Shown: positions 1 to 7,080 of the stretch, piece after piece | Layout: the number at the start of each line of letters is the position of its first letter | Numbering within the stretch: position 1 is the stretch's first letter | The notes under the pieces: model-generated | Seen by the model: the letters and a program-made list of their open reading frames with translations, nothing else | Database searches by the model: none | Told to the model about the DNA's origin: nothing | Program-made: the position numbers and the translations under genes | From: Elusimicrobiota bacterium | Lineage (GTDB): Bacteria; Elusimicrobiota; Elusimicrobia; UBA1565; UBA9628 | DNA length: 13,196 nucleotides | Assembly: GCA_016194625.1 (NCBI GenBank) | Contig: JACQBB010000048.1 | Coordinates: 1-13,196, forward strand | Reading direction: 5' to 3'

Positions 1-1426
1 CCTCCTCCGGGTGGAGGTTCGAGATCCCGCCGAGCACCGCGCCGATGCAGGTGTCCACGGTCCCGCCGTCCTGGCGGGCCCAGCGCCCGGCCTCCTCGGC
101 CAGGCGCGCGGTCTCGCCGTCGAAGGCGACGACGCCGTGCGTGCGCGCCCCCTCCAGCCACTCGCGCGTCGCGAACAGCGGCGTGGGAAGGCCCGAGAAC
201 GGGACGGCTTTCTTGCGCGCCGCGCACGCGTTGCGGAACGGGATCGGCGTCCCCAGGAACGAGAGGAAGTCGGTCGGACGGGCGAGGTCCGACAGGGGCG
301 CGTGCTCGTCGACGACGGCCGCCGGGCCCGCGTAGAACACGCGCCGCGCCCCGCGGCGGACCAGGGGCCCGAGCGAGGCCGCCAGGATCTCGCCGAAGTT
401 CGTGTGGCGCGCCGAGACCGTGACCACGGTCCCGGCCTCGTTCTTGTAGTACGCGAGGCGCCAGTAGTCGTTCTCGTACACGCCGAGCAGGCGGTCCTTC
501 CACGCGTCGTCGAACATGTAGTCGTAGCCGATGACGATGAAGTCGGCGTTGAACGGAACGGTGCCGAGCAGGGAGCGCATCGCCTTCACGCCGGGCAGGG
601 ACCACCGGCAGTCGGGGCAGGTCAGCGTGCGCACCGCGGGGCCCTGGCCCTTGGCCTGCTCGGTGAGCTCCGCCCACTGCGCGCGGGTGTGCAGGAACAG
701 GTCCTGGCCGTAGAAGCCCGAATAGACCATGCGCGGGCGCAGGCCGGGCTCGGGCGCGAGCACGTAGGCCGAGCGGCCGAAGCTGACGTACGGCGCGCGC
801 AGGCGGTACACGCGGCGGTAGCCGAGCGAGCGGTAGTGCGGTATGAGGTCCGAGAACGACCCGAGGTAGAAGTCCAGGTTCCACTTGCGCCGGCGCAGGA
901 ACGGCCCCGTCGTGCCGAAGCGGCGCTCGGCGTAGGCGACGGCCTCGTCCATCAGCGGCGTGCCCTTGATCGAGGAGGCCACGTCCGCGCCGGGGCCGTC
1001 CTCCTCCAGCAGGGACGGCCCGTCGCCGCTGCCGGGCGGGAGCGGCACGCGCTCGAGCGGCGGACCGGGGCGCAGGTCGTGGTAGCGCCGGATCTCGGCG
1101 ACCAGCTTGTCCACGTCGGGCGCGTCGCCCGGGCTCATGTCGGTGATGACGCGGCGGTAGTCCTCGAGCACGTCGGAGTCCACGTTCAGGCCGGCCTTGA
1201 CCTTGGCCGTGAACTCGTCCATCTTCTCGGGGAGGAGGACCTTCATCGAGCCCAGCTCCAGCCACTCGGACTGGCGCAGCATCTCCTCGCGCACCAGGTC
1301 CACGCTCTGCTTCTGAACCTGCAGGAGCAGGAGCGCGATCTCCGGGTCGTAGACGCGCTTGGCGCGCGCGGGGACCGCGGAGGCGAGGAGGACGAGCGCG
1401 AGCGCCGCGCTAGACCAGCGTCGCAA
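1..1426 (-). CDS. Exported protein of unknown function, 3' end outside window
   Basis: The gene reads leftward off the window edge, with 475 residues visible. I chose the TTG at 1426-1424 as start. It lies 17 nt inside the end of ald, follows a good ribosome-binding site (GGAGAAGG, 9 nt upstream), and gives a clean signal peptide (basic MRRW, hydrophobic core, cleavage after ARA near residue 22). No ATG or GTG in this frame lies close by. The mature part is soluble-looking, with a CPDC pair at residues 270/273. The region around 340-470 (strand, then N343-F-G-E, then [10 protein letters not shown], and later [12 protein letters not shown] near 435) loosely resembles the layout of nucleoside-phosphorylase-type folds, but I do not see a diagnostic motif. 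I do not recognise the family. Overlap with ald implies co-transcription and translational coupling. Confidence is high that this is the coding frame and low on function. Confidence 0.72.
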   Translation of the reverse strand, partial: MRRWSSAALALVLLASAVPARAKRVYDPEIALLLLQVQKQSVDLVREEMLRQSEWLELGSMKVLLPEKMDEFTAKVKAGLNVDSDVLEDYRRVITDMSPGDAPDVDKLVAEIRRYHDLRPGPPLERVPLPPGSGDGPSLLEEDGPGADVASSIKGTPLMDEAVAYAERRFGTTGPFLRRRKWNLDFYLGSFSDLIPHYRSLGYRRVYRLRAPYVSFGRSAYVLAPEPGLRPRMVYSGFYGQDLFLHTRAQWAELTEQAKGQGPAVRTLTCPDCRWSLPGVKAMRSLLGTVPFNADFIVIGYDYMFDDAWKDRLLGVYENDYWRLAYYKNEAGTVVTVSARHTNFGEILAASLGPLVRRGARRVFYAGPAAVVDEHAPLSDLARPTDFLSFLGTPIPFRNACAARKKAVPFSGLPTPLFATREWLEGARTHGVVAFDGETARLAEEAGRWARQDGGTVDTCIGAVLGGISNLHPEE

Positions 1427-2519
1427 GCTCGACGGCCTTCTCCCCCACGGACTGGGCGACGGCCGCGTAGGTGACCTTGCCGCGGTAGACGTTGACGCCC
1501 TTGCGCAGGGCCTCGTCGCGGCGCACGGCCTCCTCGAGGCCGTGGCGGGCGATGTCGCGCGCGTACTTGAGCGTCACGTTGGTCAGCGCGTAGGTGCTGG
1601 TGTTGCTGACCGCGCCGGGGATGTTGGGGACCGCGTAGTGCAGGACGCCGTGCTTGACGAGCACGGGCTTGTCGTGGCTGGTGACCTCGGCGGTCTCGAC
1701 GCAGCCGCCCTGGTCCACGGCGACGTCCACGATGACCGAGCCGGGCTTCATCTTCTTGACCATGTCCTCGGTCACGAGGTGCGGGGCCTTGGCGCCGGGG
1801 ATCAGGACCGCGCCGATGACGAGGTCGGACTTCACCACGGAGTTGTGGATGTTCTCGTCGTGGCTCATCAGCGTGCTGACCGAGTTGCCGAACACGTCGT
1901 CGAGGTAGGCCAGGCGGTGGGCCGAGACGTCGAGGATGTTCACCCGCGCGCCCATGCCGATGGCGATCTTCGCCGCGTTGATGCCGACCACGCCGCCGCC
2001 GATGATGGTGACGACGCCGCGGCCGACGCCGGGGACGCCGCCGAGCAGGACGCCGCGCCCGCCGTGGTGCTTCTCGAGGAACTGCGCGCCGAGCTGGACC
2101 GACATCTTGCCGGCGACCTCGGACATCGGGGTCAGCAGCGGCAGCGCGCCGTCCTTGGTCTGGATCGTCTCGTAGGCGACGGCCTTCACCTTCGCCTTCA
2201 TCAGCGCCTTGGTCAGCGCGGGAGCGGGGGCCAGGTGCAGGTAGGTGTAGAGGATCTGGTCGGGACGGAAGAGCGCGTACTCCTCCTCCAGGGGCTCCTT
2301 GACCTTGATGATCATGTCGGCGTCGGCGAACAGGCGCTTCTTGTCCACGATCGCCGCGCCGGCGTCCTTGTACTCCTCGTCGGTGATGCCGGAGCCGAGT
2401 CCGGCGTTCTTCTCGATGAGGACCTTGTGGCCGTCCTTGACGAGGGCGCGCACTCCGCCCGGCACGAGGCCGACGCGGTGCTCCCGGTTCTTGATCTCCT
2501 TCGGGCATCCGATCTTCAT
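1410..2519 (-). CDS. ald: Alanine dehydrogenase (NAD-dependent)
   Basis: This 369-residue protein has the usual family length. It catalyses reversible oxidative deamination of L-alanine to pyruvate and ammonia with NAD, in the cytosol. Substrate-site residues line up one position before those of the Mycobacterium enzyme: R15 (NREHRVG), K74 (VKEP), H95 (LHLAP) and D269 (VDVAVDQGG). The Rossmann nucleotide-binding turn GGGVVG is at 174-179, with the ribose-binding aspartate of strand 2 near D197. The characteristic [17 protein letters not shown] stretch is near residue 298. The ATG at 2519 is preceded by GAGGAGAG 6 nt upstream, which rules out an in-frame start further up. It has its own likely promoter and follows a weak terminator of the PorV-like gene. 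The exported protein downstream overlaps its last 17 nt, so the two probably share a transcript. Family identity is certain from the sequence; the physiological direction is not visible. Confidence 0.97.
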   Translation of the reverse strand: MKIGCPKEIKNREHRVGLVPGGVRALVKDGHKVLIEKNAGLGSGITDEEYKDAGAAIVDKKRLFADADMIIKVKEPLEEEYALFRPDQILYTYLHLAPAPALTKALMKAKVKAVAYETIQTKDGALPLLTPMSEVAGKMSVQLGAQFLEKHHGGRGVLLGGVPGVGRGVVTIIGGGVVGINAAKIAIGMGARVNILDVSAHRLAYLDDVFGNSVSTLMSHDENIHNSVVKSDLVIGAVLIPGAKAPHLVTEDMVKKMKPGSVIVDVAVDQGGCVETAEVTSHDKPVLVKHGVLHYAVPNIPGAVSNTSTYALTNVTLKYARDIARHGLEEAVRRDEALRKGVNVYRGKVTYAAVAQSVGEKAVELATLV

Positions 2520-2525
2520 GGTGTT

Positions 2526-2557
2526 CTCTCCTCGATGAGCCTCACGGCCGGATTCTA
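2526..2557 (-). promoter_or_regulatory. Promoter and ribosome-binding site of ald
   Basis: Reading leftward, TGCTAGAAT (extended -10; hexamer at 2557-2552) is followed by a leader of about 26 nt carrying GAGGAGAG (2533-2526), 6 nt before the ald ATG. No convincing -35 is seen at 17 nt, as expected for an extended -10 promoter. The 11-mer TTTGCTAGAAT is identical to that of the tRNA-Asn promoter in this window, which supports it as a genuine housekeeping -10. Confidence 0.55.
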
Positions 2558-2559
2558 GC

Positions 2560-2577
2560 AAAACCCGCCGCCGCGGG
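2560..2577 (-). terminator. Weak intrinsic terminator after the PorV-like gene
   Basis: Just downstream of the PorV-like stop codon the minus strand reads CCCGC-GGCG-GCGGG-TTTT, a 5-bp GC stem with a 4-nt loop and a T4 tract. The T-tract directly abuts the extended -10 of ald. Short stem and short tract suggest partial termination, so some read-through into ald is plausible. Confidence 0.4.
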
Positions 2578-2582
2578 CGCGC

Positions 2583-3548
2583 CTAGAAGGAGAAGCCGAC
2601 GCCGACGCGGTGGACCATGCCGAGCGTCCCGAGCGGCGACAGCGCGTAGTCGAAGGAGGCGCGGCCGAACTTCCCGCCGACGCCGAACGAGAGGCCGCTC
2701 ATCCCGTCCGTGTCGCCCATCGCGCGGGTGTTCACGCCGACGCGTCCGGCGACGCTGGAGTCGGCGCCGACCGCCGCGCGGTACTCGGTGCCGAAGGCCA
2801 GGTACGGGCGGTTGTCGAGCGGCTGGCCGAGGTCCCCGGCGAGGGTCCAGCCCTCGGTCAGTCCCCACGAGGTCCCCAGGCGCAGGGTGATCGGCAAGGA
2901 GTCCGCCTTGGCCTGGTACTTGAGCGAGCCGCCCAGGTTCTGCGCGGCGTAGGCGACGCGCACCGTGCGGCCCAGCACGTCGAACGGCGCGCTGGTCACG
3001 CCCAGGTCCGCCGCCGCCGTGTACACCGACTTGGTCAGCGTCGTGCGCACGTACTTCACGGCGGCGCCGAGGTGCGCGCCGGTGAAGATGCCGAGGTCCT
3101 CGCCCAAGGTCGCGGCGCCGGCGACGGAGGCCGACAGGTCGCTGGGGCGGAAGGTCGAGCCGGTCGCGAAGCCCGACGAGTCGGTCTGGTCGATCGAGGG
3201 CTGGGAGAGGTACTGGACGGCCGCGCCCAGGCCGCGTCCGCGCCCGAGCGAGGTCCCGAACGCGGCGAACTCGTAGTTCATGTCGGCGGGCAGGCTCGTG
3301 TGGGTGAAGGTCGCCTCGGTCCCCTTCATCCGCGCCAAGCCGGAGGGGTTCCAGTAGACGGCGTCGGCGCCGTCGGCGACGGCCGCGTACGCCTCGCCCA
3401 TGCCGGCGGCGCGGGCTCCGCCGCCGAGGCTCAAGAACTGCGCGCCGGAGGTCGCCAGGTCCGCGCCGGTGAAGCCGGCGCGCGCGGGGACGGTGCTCGC
3501 CAGCAGGGACGCGGCCGCCAGCAGGCGGACGAGCGCGCGCCGTCTCAT
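2583..3548 (-). CDS. PorV/PorQ-family outer-membrane beta-barrel protein
   Basis: The protein has 321 residues. A signal peptide covers about residues 1-24 (MRRRALVRLL start, cleavage after ARA). The family signature follows at about 38-72: FLSLGGGARAAGMGEAYAAV, then ADAVYWNPSGLA. The rest is alternating short amphipathic strands rich in G/Y/F, ending in an aromatic terminal residue (FSF), as expected for an outer-membrane barrel. In Bacteroidota, PorV and PorQ act in the type IX secretion/attachment complex that receives cargo carrying a C-terminal sorting domain; in other phyla the family is widespread but less studied. Its ATG overlaps the stop of the upstream gene (ATGA), and that gene encodes a secreted protein with a FlgD-Ig/sorting-tail-like C terminus, so a cargo/acceptor relation is reasonable. 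No other type IX component is visible, and the specific role is inference. Confidence 0.85.
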   Translation of the reverse strand: MRRRALVRLLAAASLLASTVPARAGFTGADLATSGAQFLSLGGGARAAGMGEAYAAVADGADAVYWNPSGLARMKGTEATFTHTSLPADMNYEFAAFGTSLGRGRGLGAAVQYLSQPSIDQTDSSGFATGSTFRPSDLSASVAGAATLGEDLGIFTGAHLGAAVKYVRTTLTKSVYTAAADLGVTSAPFDVLGRTVRVAYAAQNLGGSLKYQAKADSLPITLRLGTSWGLTEGWTLAGDLGQPLDNRPYLAFGTEYRAAVGADSSVAGRVGVNTRAMGDTDGMSGLSFGVGGKFGRASFDYALSPLGTLGMVHRVGVGFSF

Positions 3549-5149
3549 CGCTCGACCGCCAGCCGGAAGGCGCGCTTGCCCGGGCCCTCGAGCACGGCGA
3601 TGTAGACGCCGCTGCCCACGAGGCTGCCGTACGGGTTGCGTCCGTCCCAGGTGGCCAGGCCGGACTGGTCGGCGGCGACGTCGGCCACCTTCTCGCCGAG
3701 GATGGTGAACACCCGGACGCGGGAGCCGGCGGGGAGCGCGCGGAAGGTGAAGACCTGCCCGGGGTTCAGCACCGGACGCAGCGGGTTGGGGCCGACGGTG
3801 ACGCCGCTCAGGTCGGACGCGGCGCCGACGCCGAGGACCTGGAACAGCGTCAGGTGCTCGGTGAGGGCCGAGAGCGCCGACCCGCCGCGCTGGGTGAGCA
3901 AGGGCACCCACGACGCGTGGGCCGCGTCGTAGCGGGCGATCGTCGCGTTCGTGGGGCTGACGCCGCCCAGCACGGACGGCAGGTACGACATCTCGATGGA
4001 GATGGGCAGCTGCGGCTGCATCGCCGCGCCGAACGGGTCCGTCGCCGTGATCGAGAACGCGATCGGCGTGCCCAGCGCGGCGAACCGGCCGGACGCGGCC
4101 GGGACGAGCGCCGGATCCGGCGTCAGCACGGTCAGCGCCGCTTGGGAGGCGAAGGTCCCGGAGGAGACGCGCAGGCGGATCGGCCCGGTGGGGACCGCGA
4201 AGGTCAGCACGCCGCTGAAGTTCGGCGGGATGGTCGTCACGCCGACGGCGAAGTAGGTGGACGGGACGGCCGCGTACAGCGTCGCGTCGAAGTCGGCGGC
4301 CAGTCCCTCGCCGTTGCGGGCGCGGACGGTGAAGTACACGGTGCCGCCCGCGGGCAGGACGCCGGCCGAGGCGGAGACGGCCTGCGTCGAGAAGGTCACG
4401 GTCGAGGTGACGCCGGTCCACCAGAGCACGTCGTAGGCGGTCGCCGCCGAGTTGGCGTTCGCGCTCCAGGTCAGCGACGCGAAGGAGGACGACAGCGCCG
4501 AGACGGCCAGGGAGTTCGTCTGCGCGGCGAGGGTGAAGCGCGTGAACGGCCCGGAGTTGGTGGAGGTCTGGACCGCGCTGCCGTCGAGCGCGTAGGCCGC
4601 GAGGTAGCACTGCGCCGAGGCGTTCGGCGTCAGCCCGGTCTGGGCGAACGAGAACTGGGTGTTCGGCAGGAGCGCCGACACCGCGTTGCCGGCGGAGTCG
4701 AAGAGCCGGTAGCCGGTCGCTCCCGGGGTCGCGCCCCAGGACCAGGCGATCGACGAGACGCCGAGCGCGTAGGTCCCCGAGCTGAGGACCGGCTGGCCGG
4801 CGATGACCGGCACCGTCGTGGACACGGACGCGTCGAACGCGCTGGTGCCGGCGCGCACCGCGAAGCTGTAGGCGTAGCCGCCGGTCAGGTCGGGCACCGT
4901 CGCCGACGCCGACGAGCCGACGACCGCCGGGGCGGTCGAGAAGGTCACCGGCGTGCCGCCCGCCGACGACCACACGACGTCGTACTGGGTCCCCCCCGCG
5001 TTGCCGTTGACGGCCCAGCTCAGGACGACCTGGCTGCCGAAGGTCCCCAGCAGCGCGGTGCCGGTGGGCTGCGCCGGAGGCGCGACCGCGGAGGCGCGGA
5101 CGGCGGTCAGGAGCAGGACGGCGGCGGCGAGGCGGGCGCGGAGTCTCAT
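3545..5149 (-). CDS. Secreted protein with FN3-like repeats and C-terminal FlgD-Ig/sorting-tail domain
   Basis: The protein has 534 residues from ATG 5149. A second in-frame ATG at 5164 would add five residues but overlaps the likely -10 hexamer, and neither start has a Shine-Dalgarno. Numbered from the longer start, the order is: signal peptide to about residue 26; three fibronectin-III-like modules (about 30-118, 122-210, 212-302), seen as repeated L-x-W ... Y-x-V/L ... Y-x-F/V-x-V-R-A patterns; a middle beta region (about 305-450) ending in a YDAAHASWVPL ... EHLTLFQVLG element; and a C-terminal domain (about 455-539) with VGPNPLRP, RVRVFTILGEKV, ATWDGRNPYG and SGVYIAVLE. That last domain matches the FlgD-Ig/type A sorting-tail pattern. 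It is thus probably exported and surface-attached or surface-displayed. The stop overlaps the PorV/PorQ-like start as ATGA, so the pair is translationally coupled. The ligand is unknown. Confidence 0.8.
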   Translation of the reverse strand: MRLRARLAAAVLLLTAVRASAVAPPAQPTGTALLGTFGSQVVLSWAVNGNAGGTQYDVVWSSAGGTPVTFSTAPAVVGSSASATVPDLTGGYAYSFAVRAGTSAFDASVSTTVPVIAGQPVLSSGTYALGVSSIAWSWGATPGATGYRLFDSAGNAVSALLPNTQFSFAQTGLTPNASAQCYLAAYALDGSAVQTSTNSGPFTRFTLAAQTNSLAVSALSSSFASLTWSANANSAATAYDVLWWTGVTSTVTFSTQAVSASAGVLPAGGTVYFTVRARNGEGLAADFDATLYAAVPSTYFAVGVTTIPPNFSGVLTFAVPTGPIRLRVSSGTFASQAALTVLTPDPALVPAASGRFAALGTPIAFSITATDPFGAAMQPQLPISIEMSYLPSVLGGVSPTNATIARYDAAHASWVPLLTQRGGSALSALTEHLTLFQVLGVGAASDLSGVTVGPNPLRPVLNPGQVFTFRALPAGSRVRVFTILGEKVADVAADQSGLATWDGRNPYGSLVGSGVYIAVLEGPGKRAFRLAVER

Positions 5150-5162
5150 GCGGAAGGAGCGC

Positions 5163-5170
5163 ATTGTATC
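5163..5170 (-). promoter_or_regulatory. Extended -10 promoter before the FN3/FlgD-tail gene
   Basis: The minus strand reads TGATACAAT here, one base from an ideal extended -10 (TGnTATAAT). A transcript starting about 7 nt downstream (near 5156) would have a leader of only about 6 nt before ATG 5149, consistent with the lack of a ribosome-binding site. The -35 region at 17 nt (TGAGCG) is weak. It would let the FN3/PorV genes be transcribed independently of the TMEM175 gene. Confidence 0.4.
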
Positions 5171-5188
5171 AAAAGTGGAGGGCGGCGC

Positions 5189-5770
5189 TCAGCGGTCCGT
5201 CTCGAGGCCGCGTTCGATGCGGCCGTCGGGGACCAGCCACATCAGCGCGACGCCGAGGTAGCCGGCGTAGGAGAGGCGGGCGTCGACGAACGCGGCGGCG
5301 ACCGCGAGCGCGTAGACGGCGATCGAGACGACCCCCTTCGCGTCGCGGCCGAGCGCGCGGGCGAGCGCCGACTCCCGCCCGTGGCGCGCGACCAGGCAGC
5401 GCGCCAGGACCCAGTACGCGACGCCGGCCATCAGCAGCACGACGCCGTACGCGGCGACCGGCGCGCGCTCCCACGGGTTCTGCCCCGACCACGCGGTCGC
5501 CAGCGGGACCAGCGACAGCCAGAACAGCAGGTGCAGGTTCGCCCACAGCACCGCGCCGCCCACGTGCTTGGAGGCCTGCAGCAGGTGGTGGTGGTTGTTC
5601 CAATAGATGCCCAGGTAGACGAAGCTGAGCAGGTAGGCGAGGAACGACGGCAGCAGCGGGCGCAGAGCGGAGAGCTCGGCGCCGCGCGGGGCGCGCAGCT
5701 CCAGCACCATGATGGTGATGACGATCGCGAACACGCCGTCGCTGAACGCCTCGAGCCGTCCCTTGGGCAT
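5189..5770 (-). CDS. TMEM175-family (DUF1211) membrane protein, putative potassium channel
   Basis: The protein has 193 residues, a normal length for bacterial members. The N terminus carries the family hallmark R-x-E-A-FSDGVFAI-x-I-T-x-M-V-LEL (FSDGVFAI at 9-16) in the first membrane helix. Further hydrophobic segments lie at about 42-58, 72-94, 104-125, 146-163 and 167-180, giving the six-helix layout. The YWNNHHHLL element after helix 2 is also typical. Bacterial TMEM175 proteins form tetrameric potassium-permeable channels, with the FSD motif lining the pore in helix 1. The ATG at 5770 has GGAGG 5 nt upstream. The tRNA-Asn terminator ends only about 12 nt before the start, so expression may rely on read-through. 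The gene ends 39 nt before the start of the FN3 protein. Family assignment is firm; ion selectivity is inferred from the family. Confidence 0.92.
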   Translation of the reverse strand: MPKGRLEAFSDGVFAIVITIMVLELRAPRGAELSALRPLLPSFLAYLLSFVYLGIYWNNHHHLLQASKHVGGAVLWANLHLLFWLSLVPLATAWSGQNPWERAPVAAYGVVLLMAGVAYWVLARCLVARHGRESALARALGRDAKGVVSIAVYALAVAAAFVDARLSYAGYLGVALMWLVPDGRIERGLETDR

Positions 5771-5782
5771 CGCGCCTCCGTA

Positions 5783-5810
5783 AAAGCGAAGGCCGCCCGC
5801 GGGCGGCCTT
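5783..5810 (-). terminator. Intrinsic terminator downstream of tRNA-Asn
   Basis: A perfect palindrome at 5789-5810 forms a 9-bp stem, AAGGCCGCC, with a CGCG loop. On the minus strand it is followed after CGC by TTTTA. There is no T-tract on the plus side, so it acts leftward, ending the tRNA transcript. It lies immediately before the ribosome-binding site (5775-5779) of the TMEM175 gene. Confidence 0.65.
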
Positions 5811-5821
5811 CTCGAGATCTG

Positions 5822-5893
5822 CTCCGAGCCAAGGATTCGAACCTTGAACCTTGCCGTTAACAGCGGCCTGCTCTACCGTTGAGCTAGCTCGGA
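5822..5893 (-). tRNA. tRNA-Asn (anticodon GTT)
   Basis: This is a 72-nt cloverleaf. The acceptor stem is TCCGAGC/GCTCGGA. The D stem is GCTC/GAGC with a seven-base loop AACGGTA. The anticodon loop is CTGTTAA, giving GTT, on a stem GGCCG/CGGCA whose outermost pair (27-43) is a G-A mismatch. The variable loop is AGGTT, and the T arm is CAAGG-TTCGAAT-CCTTG. The discriminator is G and CCA is not encoded (CAG follows), so tRNA nucleotidyltransferase must add it. All invariant T-loop bases are present. It has its own promoter and terminator and appears to be a single-gene transcript. Confidence 0.96.
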
Positions 5894-5903
5894 ATGTCCG
5901 GTC

Positions 5904-5932
5904 ATTCTAGCAAAGAGCGCCGTCCCGGTCAA
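5904..5932 (-). promoter_or_regulatory. Sigma-70 promoter of tRNA-Asn
   Basis: On the minus strand TTGACC (5932-5927), a 17-nt spacer, and TAGAAT (5909-5904, preceded by TTTGC) form a near-consensus housekeeping promoter. Transcription would begin near 5897, only a few bases before the mature tRNA 5' end at 5893. Confidence 0.8.
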
Positions 5933-5982
5933 AGGCGGCAGATTCGCGAGCTTCGCGTTACCGGGATTTAACCGGCGCGGGC

Positions 5983-6011
5983 TTGATTTTTCCCGTGAGG
6001 ATGTCTATCCT
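5983..6011 (+). promoter_or_regulatory. Candidate promoter of the pilT operon
   Basis: TTGATT (5983-5988), a 17-nt spacer and TATCCT (6006-6011) each match four of six consensus bases. Transcription would start near 6018-6020, essentially at the pilT ATG (6021). No Shine-Dalgarno lies at a usable distance before that ATG; the nearest purine run (GTGAGG, 5995-6000) is about 20 nt away and faces a different frame. Together these suggest a leaderless or near-leaderless message. Confidence 0.4.
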
Positions 6012-6020
6012 TGCGAGCGT

Positions 6021-7079
6021 ATGGCCGACACCCCCTTGGATCTCCCCACCTTGCTGGCCGACGTGGTCTCGCGCGGAGGCTCGGACCTCCACCTGATCCA
6101 CGGCATCCCGCCGATCGCCCGCATCGCGGGCGAGATCGGCGCGCTCCCCTATCCGGTGATGACCTCCGACGTCATCTACCGCATCCTCGAGCCCTACCTC
6201 GTCGAGGTGCACAAGGTCACCTTCAAGAACGAGATGCGCGTCAACTTCTCGCAGACGATCGCGGAGGTCGGCCGCTTCCGCTTCAACCTGTACCTGTCGC
6301 TGGGCACCGTCGGCGCGACGATCCGCGTGATCCCGACGAAGACCTACCCCCTCTCGTCGCTGGGACTGCCGCCCGTCGTCGGCAACCTGGCGCACCGCCG
6401 CTCCGGCATCATCTTCGTGACCGGCTCGACGGGCTCGGGCAAGTCCACCACGATGGCGGCGATGCACGAGTGGATCAACCAGACCGGCCGCCCCGGCAAG
6501 GTGATCACGATCGAGGACCCGATCGAGACGCTGTTCAAGCCGTGCCGCTCGATCTTCGTCCAGCGCGAGGTCGGCGTGGACACCCCGACCTTCGACGTCG
6601 GCATCATGGACTCCCTGCGCCAGGACCCCGACATCCTGTGCATCGGCGAGATGCGCGACGCGATGTCGATCCGCGCGGCGCTGCTCGCGGCCGAGACGGG
6701 CCACCTCGTGCTCACGACCCTGCACACGCGCGACGCGTCGAAGACGGCCCAGCGCATCATCTCCGCGGTGCCGAACTCCGACCAGGACGCGCTGCGCGAG
6801 CAGCTCGCCAGCACGCTCGAGGCCGTGATCTCGCAGGAGCTCCTCCCCCGCGCCGACGGCAAGGGCCTGGTCGTGGCGTGCGAGATCCTGATCGCGACCC
6901 CGGCGACGCGCCAGCTGATCCGCGAGAACAAGATCGAGGCGCTCAACGACGCGATCCAGTCCGGCGGGCAGATCGGCATGATCTCGAAGGACGCGTCGGT
7001 CAAGAACCTGTACCTGAAGAAGCTCATCACCAAGGAGACGGCGATGGAGCACATCAGGAACCCCGAGATCCTGCGCTAG
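6021..7079 (+). CDS. pilT: Type IV pilus retraction ATPase PilT
   Basis: The protein has 352 residues, within the normal range for PilT. The N-terminal PAS-like domain opens with the RGGSDLHLIHG signature (18-28). The C-terminal RecA-like domain has Walker A GSTGSGKST (135-143), the Asp box ITIEDPIE (162-169), Walker B DPDILCIGEMRD (202-213) and the His box GHLVLTTLHT (227-236). The IGEMRD form and the later ATRQLIREN and SGGQIGM elements distinguish PilT from the extension ATPase PilB. It is a cytosolic hexamer at the pilus base that hydrolyses ATP to depolymerise pilin and drive twitching. No pilB or pilC is beside it. It leads an operon in which the next gene, a cyclic-nucleotide-binding protein, starts 1 nt after its stop. 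It could be a PilU-like paralogue; only genome context would tell. Confidence 0.93.
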   Translation: MADTPLDLPTLLADVVSRGGSDLHLIHGIPPIARIAGEIGALPYPVMTSDVIYRILEPYLVEVHKVTFKNEMRVNFSQTIAEVGRFRFNLYLSLGTVGATIRVIPTKTYPLSSLGLPPVVGNLAHRRSGIIFVTGSTGSGKSTTMAAMHEWINQTGRPGKVITIEDPIETLFKPCRSIFVQREVGVDTPTFDVGIMDSLRQDPDILCIGEMRDAMSIRAALLAAETGHLVLTTLHTRDASKTAQRIISAVPNSDQDALREQLASTLEAVISQELLPRADGKGLVVACEILIATPATRQLIRENKIEALNDAIQSGGQIGMISKDASVKNLYLKKLITKETAMEHIRNPEILR

Positions 7080-7080
7080 G

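Noticed and set aside
11..1474. Long open frame on the plus strand (487 codons)
   Set aside because: It is antisense to the exported-protein gene and the end of ald. Its product is an R/A/V/H-rich, low-complexity sequence typical of GC-rich shadow frames, while the minus strand has a signal peptide and balanced composition.
1359..2558. Plus-strand open frame of 399 codons over ald
   Set aside because: The minus strand here is a full-length alanine dehydrogenase with every catalytic residue, so the plus frame is a shadow.
3854..5860. Plus-strand open frame of 668 codons
   Set aside because: It runs antisense through the FN3 protein, the TMEM175 gene and into the tRNA. The product is almost only R, G, A, E and D, and has no recognisable domain.
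5822..5893. tRNA pseudogene because of the G-A pair at the top of the anticodon stem
   Set aside because: Position 27-43 tolerates non-Watson-Crick pairs. All other stems are perfect, and the promoter and terminator are intact.
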